This document shows, in pieces, positions 60,355 through 64,000 of a stretch of DNA of 64,000 bases. This stretch comes from Chitinophaga pinensis (GTDB taxonomy: Bacteria; Bacteroidota; Bacteroidia; Chitinophagales; Chitinophagaceae). Under the pieces are notes generated by a model. That model saw only the letters and a program-made list of their open reading frames with translations, had not been told where the DNA came from and searched no databases. The number at the start of each line of letters is the position of its first letter. Positions within the stretch are counted from its first letter, which is position 1. A program made the position numbers and the translations under genes. The stretch is taken from contig CAMCMP010000015.1 of NCBI GenBank assembly GCA_945876095.1, positions 26,174 to 90,173 of the forward strand. The letters are read 5' to 3'.

Positions 60355-60533
60355 TTTTGGGGTGCAAAAGTAGGGAATTTCTATAAAAGATTAAAATAAT
60401 TGAAGCGCATCTTCACAATAAACTGCTTTCTTCTATATGTGCAAAGGAATAGTTATTGCATTATCATTAGATACGTATTGTCAAGTTAATGGCCCCGAAC
60501 ATGTGCATTTCTTTTCGTAAATTCGTATCATTG

Positions 60534-62771
60534 ATGGAACTAACCACTGCGATACCAAAATATAACCTTACTGATGCGGAGGAGAAAAAAGAAATACTTC
60601 GGCATTACCGTGGATTATTAAGGGAATTGAAGCCAAAACTAAAACCTGGTGACAAAGAACTACTGCGAACTGCTTTTGAAATGGCGGTAAATGCCCACAA
60701 AACAATGCGCAGAAAGAGTGGTGAGCCCTATATTTTGCATCCTCTATCAGTTGCTAAAATTTGTGTGGAGGAAATTGGACTAGGTATTAGAAGTACTATT
60801 TGCGCATTGCTTCACGACACAATAGAAGATACAGATATTTCTCTTGAAGATGTGCAGGATGAATTTGGGACAGAAATAGCTAAAATTGTGGATGGACTTA
60901 CCAAGATCAGTACCGTTATAGACACCAACACCAGCAAACAAGCAGAGAATTTTAAAAAGATACTACTCACTCTCACCGATGATCCTAGGGTAATTTTAAT
61001 AAAACTAGCTGACCGTCTACACAACATGCGCACGCTCGATAGTATGAAGCAAGAGAAACAATTAAAAGTGAGTAGTGAGACGGTTTATGTGTATGCTCCA
61101 CTAGCTCACCGCATGGGTCTTTACGCTATCAAAACAGAGATGGAAGACCTTTCCATGAAGTATTTAGAGCCTGACACCTATCGCTATATTGCTCAAAAAT
61201 TAAGTGAAACAAAAAGAGAACGTTCCCGCTATATCAATGACTTCATTCGGCCATTAAAAGAAAAGCTTGAAAAAGCAGATTTCAATCTCGAAATTTATGG
61301 TAGACCTAAAAGCATTCATTCCATTTCCAATAAAATGAAAAAAAAGGGAGTGAGCTTTGAAGAAGTTTATGACTTGTTTGCTATCCGAATTATTGTAGAT
61401 TCTTCAGACGAAAATGAAAAAGGAGATTGTTGGAAAGTTTATAGCATTATAACCGATGAGTACAACCCTTCACCAGAAAGACTAAGAGACTGGCTCAGTA
61501 ATCCTAAAAGTAATGGATACGAGGCGCTACACACTACGGTTATGGGTCCACAAGGTAAATGGGTTGAAGTACAAATACGGACCAAGCGAATGAATGAAAT
61601 TGCAGAAAAAGGTTTGGCCGCCCACTGGAAATATAAAGAAGATGCCTCTGATGAAAGTCGTTTTGATAAATGGTTTAGTCAGATAAGAGAGGCGCTTGGA
61701 AACCAAGATTCTAATTCTATCGATTTTTTGCAGGACTTTAAAACCTCTTTTCTTGCAGAAGAAATTTACGTGTACACTCCAAAAGGAGATGTAAAAATGC
61801 TTCCAATCGGCGCGTCTGCGCTAGACTTTGCATTTAGTGTCCACACGGTGGTAGGTAGCAAATGTATAGGTGCAAAAGTAAATCATAAGTTAGTCCCCAT
61901 CGGTTATAAACTCCGAAGTGGTGACCAGATAGAAATCATTACTAGTGCCAAACAAAAGCCAAATCAAGAGTGGTTAAATATGGTGCTGACCAGTAAGGCT
62001 AAGCAAAAAATAAAGGACACACTTAAAGAAGAAAAAAGAAAGATTGCTGAAGATGGGAAATATATTTTACAAAAAAAATTAGAAGCAATTGGTGGAGTAA
62101 TGACCCAGCATAATATTGAAGAGCTGGCAACTTTTTACAAAGTAAATTCTTCCCTTGATCTGCTATATGAAATTGCAATTAAAAAAATTGAGCTTAAAGA
62201 AATAAAAGAATTTACCGCTGCAGGTGATCGAATATTTCCGCCCAAACCTATTAAGGTTGAATCAGATGAAAAAAATGAATCGGAAATAAATGCCAAAACT
62301 TTTAATAAAAAAGATACTGAACTAATTATTTTTGGAGAAAGCAGTGACCGAATCATGTATACATTGGCAAACTGCTGCAAGCCAATACCAGGTGATGATG
62401 TATTTGGTTTTATTACCACCGGCGAAGGTCTTAAAATACACCGCATCAATTGCCCCAATGCCGCCCGACTAATGTCGAATTATGGACACCGAGTAGTCAA
62501 AACTAAATGGGCAAAAAACAAGGAAATATCTTTCCTAACTGGATTAAAAATAATTGGACTAGATGATGTTGGAGTGATCCATAAAATCACCAACTTGATA
62601 AGTGGAGAAATGAAGTTTAATATTTCTGCTATGGCAATGGAAGCGAAAGAAGGGCTTTTTACCGGCAACTTTAAAATATTTGTACATGACAAAGAAGAGC
62701 TAGATGAACTTTGCAACCGGCTGTTGATGCTTGATGGAATTGAAAAAGTAGACCGTTATGATACTGAATAA
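60534..62771 (+). CDS. Bifunctional (p)ppGpp synthetase/hydrolase (RelA/SpoT)
   Basis: The product makes and breaks the alarmone (p)ppGpp. I prefer ATG 60534; an ATG at 60489 would add 15 residues of poor quality. The protein (745 residues) has the HD hydrolase domain (SGEPYILHPLSVAKI, CALLHDTIEDT), the synthetase domain (GRPKSIHSISNKMKKKGVSFE and DLFAIRIIVD), TGS (IYVYTPKGDVKMLPIGASALDF), and a C-terminal CC/ACT region. Both active sites look complete. It is the only RelA/SpoT gene seen here. A TAAATTCG at 60518 may be its -7 element. Confidence 0.94.
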   Translation: MELTTAIPKYNLTDAEEKKEILRHYRGLLRELKPKLKPGDKELLRTAFEMAVNAHKTMRRKSGEPYILHPLSVAKICVEEIGLGIRSTICALLHDTIEDTDISLEDVQDEFGTEIAKIVDGLTKISTVIDTNTSKQAENFKKILLTLTDDPRVILIKLADRLHNMRTLDSMKQEKQLKVSSETVYVYAPLAHRMGLYAIKTEMEDLSMKYLEPDTYRYIAQKLSETKRERSRYINDFIRPLKEKLEKADFNLEIYGRPKSIHSISNKMKKKGVSFEEVYDLFAIRIIVDSSDENEKGDCWKVYSIITDEYNPSPERLRDWLSNPKSNGYEALHTTVMGPQGKWVEVQIRTKRMNEIAEKGLAAHWKYKEDASDESRFDKWFSQIREALGNQDSNSIDFLQDFKTSFLAEEIYVYTPKGDVKMLPIGASALDFAFSVHTVVGSKCIGAKVNHKLVPIGYKLRSGDQIEIITSAKQKPNQEWLNMVLTSKAKQKIKDTLKEEKRKIAEDGKYILQKKLEAIGGVMTQHNIEELATFYKVNSSLDLLYEIAIKKIELKEIKEFTAAGDRIFPPKPIKVESDEKNESEINAKTFNKKDTELIIFGESSDRIMYTLANCCKPIPGDDVFGFITTGEGLKIHRINCPNAARLMSNYGHRVVKTKWAKNKEISFLTGLKIIGLDDVGVIHKITNLISGEMKFNISAMAMEAKEGLFTGNFKIFVHDKEELDELCNRLLMLDGIEKVDRYDTE

Positions 62772-62807
62772 AGATGCCCTTTTTAATAAAACTAAAAATA
62801 TAAAATT

Positions 62808-62957
62808 ATGCATGAATTAGTTACAAAAATTGCCGAAGAAGCAGGTATCAGTCCCGAACAAGCAACCACTGCGTTGGAAACTGTAAAGGCTTACGTAATA
62901 GAAAAATTTCCCATGATGGCAGGAGCAGTAGATAATCTATTTGGCAGTTCTGAATAG
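62808..62957 (+). CDS. Small conserved-looking helical protein (49 aa)
   Basis: ATG 62808 opens a clean 49-residue frame, 36 bp after the RelA/SpoT gene. It predicts two helices (HELVTKIAEEAGIS and EQATTALETVKAYVIEKF) and a MMAGAVDNLFGS tail. The arrangement resembles a small DUF2267/DUF2780-like domain, where AGIS..QA..AL is a recurrent pattern, but I cannot name the family firmly. It probably shares the upstream transcript. Confidence 0.6.
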   Translation: MHELVTKIAEEAGISPEQATTALETVKAYVIEKFPMMAGAVDNLFGSSE

Positions 62958-62987
62958 ATTTTTTTTAAGAAAGAGTCTTCTTTGCAA

Positions 62988-63941
62988 TTACTGTATTTCG
63001 ACCGTTAAGTAGGGAGCAGCCTTAATGAAAATATCTTCCGTAATGGTTACGATTTTTTTTATGTCGGCTACTGCTGAAAAATTACCATGCTGTAATCGAT
63101 ATCGCACAATTGCATTACCAATTACATAACGCAAATATGGATGCATTTTCATCAATTCTATGTCAGCAGTATTGATATTAATTTTTTTAACAGCAAGGTT
63201 GTTTATTATTAATTGTGACTTTATTTTTTGAAAAGTAGAATCGGGTAATCCAAAGGTTTCACCCACTTGTTCTACACTATAAAACCCTCCAAGCTTGTCT
63301 CTGAAATTAATTATCCGCTGGGATAGTTTGCTTCCAATACCTTGTAAAGAAATAAACTCTGTAGTATCAGCGGTATTGATATCAATGGATATCATTGAAT
63401 GAGTACTCGCAATCAATGGCTTTTTTTTAAACTCATTCCCGTCTGACAAATGGGATACTTGAAGATTTTTTATTTGTACAAAAGGAATGAATCGTTTCAC
63501 CTCATCAGGATGAAGACCCCAAATTTTTCCTATATCTTCACTTTTATAAAACTTACCTCTCTTAGATAAAAAATTTTTAATAGTTGTAATCGTTTTTTCC
63601 CGAAAACCTAATTTTCTTAGTTCTTCATTGCTAGCTGTATTTGGATCAAAATAAAATAGTTCAACTTTTTCATCCTGACTATCCGATAATTTGTAAACTG
63701 ATTCTTTGTATTTTCCATCTTCACCTGGTTGTTTAAATTGGTTGGTGCTATCAATTTGTTTAATTGAAAGAGAGGCAATCTGCTTTTCAAAAATTTTAGC
63801 ATCAATTGGTTGAGACTTTATAAAAAAGGGATATAAAAAAGGAATGACGATAAAGAACCCAATGAATGACATCAACACAATTATTCCAGTTCTCTCCTTC
63901 TTACTAAAACTTAAATAATCAGTAATAAAATGTTTCCACAT
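62988..63941 (-). CDS. Helix-hairpin-helix (ComEA-like) membrane-anchored protein
   Basis: The 317-residue protein has an N-terminal membrane anchor (GIIVLMSFIGFFIVIPFLYPF) and three HhH repeats of ComEA type: FDPNTASNEELRKLGF...KNFLSKRG (about 97-130), IDINTADTTEFISLQGIGSKLSQRI (about 187-212), and ININTADIELMKMHPYLRYVIGNAIV (about 255-280). ComEA-like proteins bind incoming DNA in the envelope during natural transformation. With comM broken in the same window, the competence link is notable, but HhH proteins also have other roles. Confidence 0.85.
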   Translation of the reverse strand: MWKHFITDYLSFSKKERTGIIVLMSFIGFFIVIPFLYPFFIKSQPIDAKIFEKQIASLSIKQIDSTNQFKQPGEDGKYKESVYKLSDSQDEKVELFYFDPNTASNEELRKLGFREKTITTIKNFLSKRGKFYKSEDIGKIWGLHPDEVKRFIPFVQIKNLQVSHLSDGNEFKKKPLIASTHSMISIDINTADTTEFISLQGIGSKLSQRIINFRDKLGGFYSVEQVGETFGLPDSTFQKIKSQLIINNLAVKKININTADIELMKMHPYLRYVIGNAIVRYRLQHGNFSAVADIKKIVTITEDIFIKAAPYLTVEIQ

Positions 63942-64000
63942 AACTGATAAGATGAGTTACCAAATTAATAACTATCCTTTGTAATTACAATATGTTTAAA

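Overview
The window looks like the chromosome of a low-GC member of the Bacteroidota, probably near the Chitinophagaceae. The reasons are TAnnTTTG-type -7 promoter elements in front of many genes, few Shine-Dalgarno sequences, a SusC/CirA-type TonB receptor with a carboxypeptidase-like N-domain, DUF983 and DUF2721 proteins, two tandem clpP genes after tig, and a zapB/zapA/rny cluster. The family-level placement is inference.

Positions 1-21022 are accessory DNA built into one broken host gene, comM (YifB, Mg-chelatase-like AAA ATPase). Only a middle piece (about 7064-7257, Walker A to the SPHHTISDV motif) and the 3' piece (20321-21022) are present; they join in frame once the DNA between them is removed. 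The 13,068-bp insert between them has a 5-bp direct repeat, GATGT, at both ends. It carries a large serine integrase at one edge, a small serine recombinase, a GNAT protein, a complete type I restriction-modification operon (hsdM-hsdS-hsdR), two zinc-ribbon proteins, and at the other edge an excisionase-like HTH protein and a small HUH/Rep-like protein. The first 7 kb is the right end of a second island, entering comM at the Walker A codons next to its own serine recombinase. It carries an EcoRI-type adenine methylase, a DUF262-HNH nuclease, an Mrr-type nuclease, a divergent ParB-methylase fusion and a Rep-like protein. So comM has been hit twice about 190 bp apart, both times by elements that pair a serine recombinase with a restriction-type cargo.

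Positions 21111-29431 hold a surface-polysaccharide cluster: a DUF4422 protein, five further glycosyltransferases, a decayed glycosyltransferase and an ABC exporter. Positions 29525-41017 hold membrane and metabolic genes (DUF983, DUF2721, two PAP2 phosphatases, a TonB receptor with a small secreted partner, thiolase, pyrD, terC, rsmE) and dnaB.

The 540 bp between dnaB and pheT carries five same-strand DnaA-box-like 9-mers and AT-rich DNA, a candidate origin or DnaA-controlled promoter. Positions 41558-53831 are housekeeping: pheT, zapB-like, zapA, rny, rplS, tatA, gatA, a lytic transglycosylase, pabB, an acidic disordered protein and purA. Positions 54373-60161, all on the minus strand, form a proteostasis cluster: tig, clpP, a second clpP, a kinase-like gene and clpX. 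A tRNA-Leu, a RelA/SpoT enzyme, a 49-residue protein and a helix-hairpin-helix protein close the window.

All calls were made by eye from the sequence and its translations; no database search was run.
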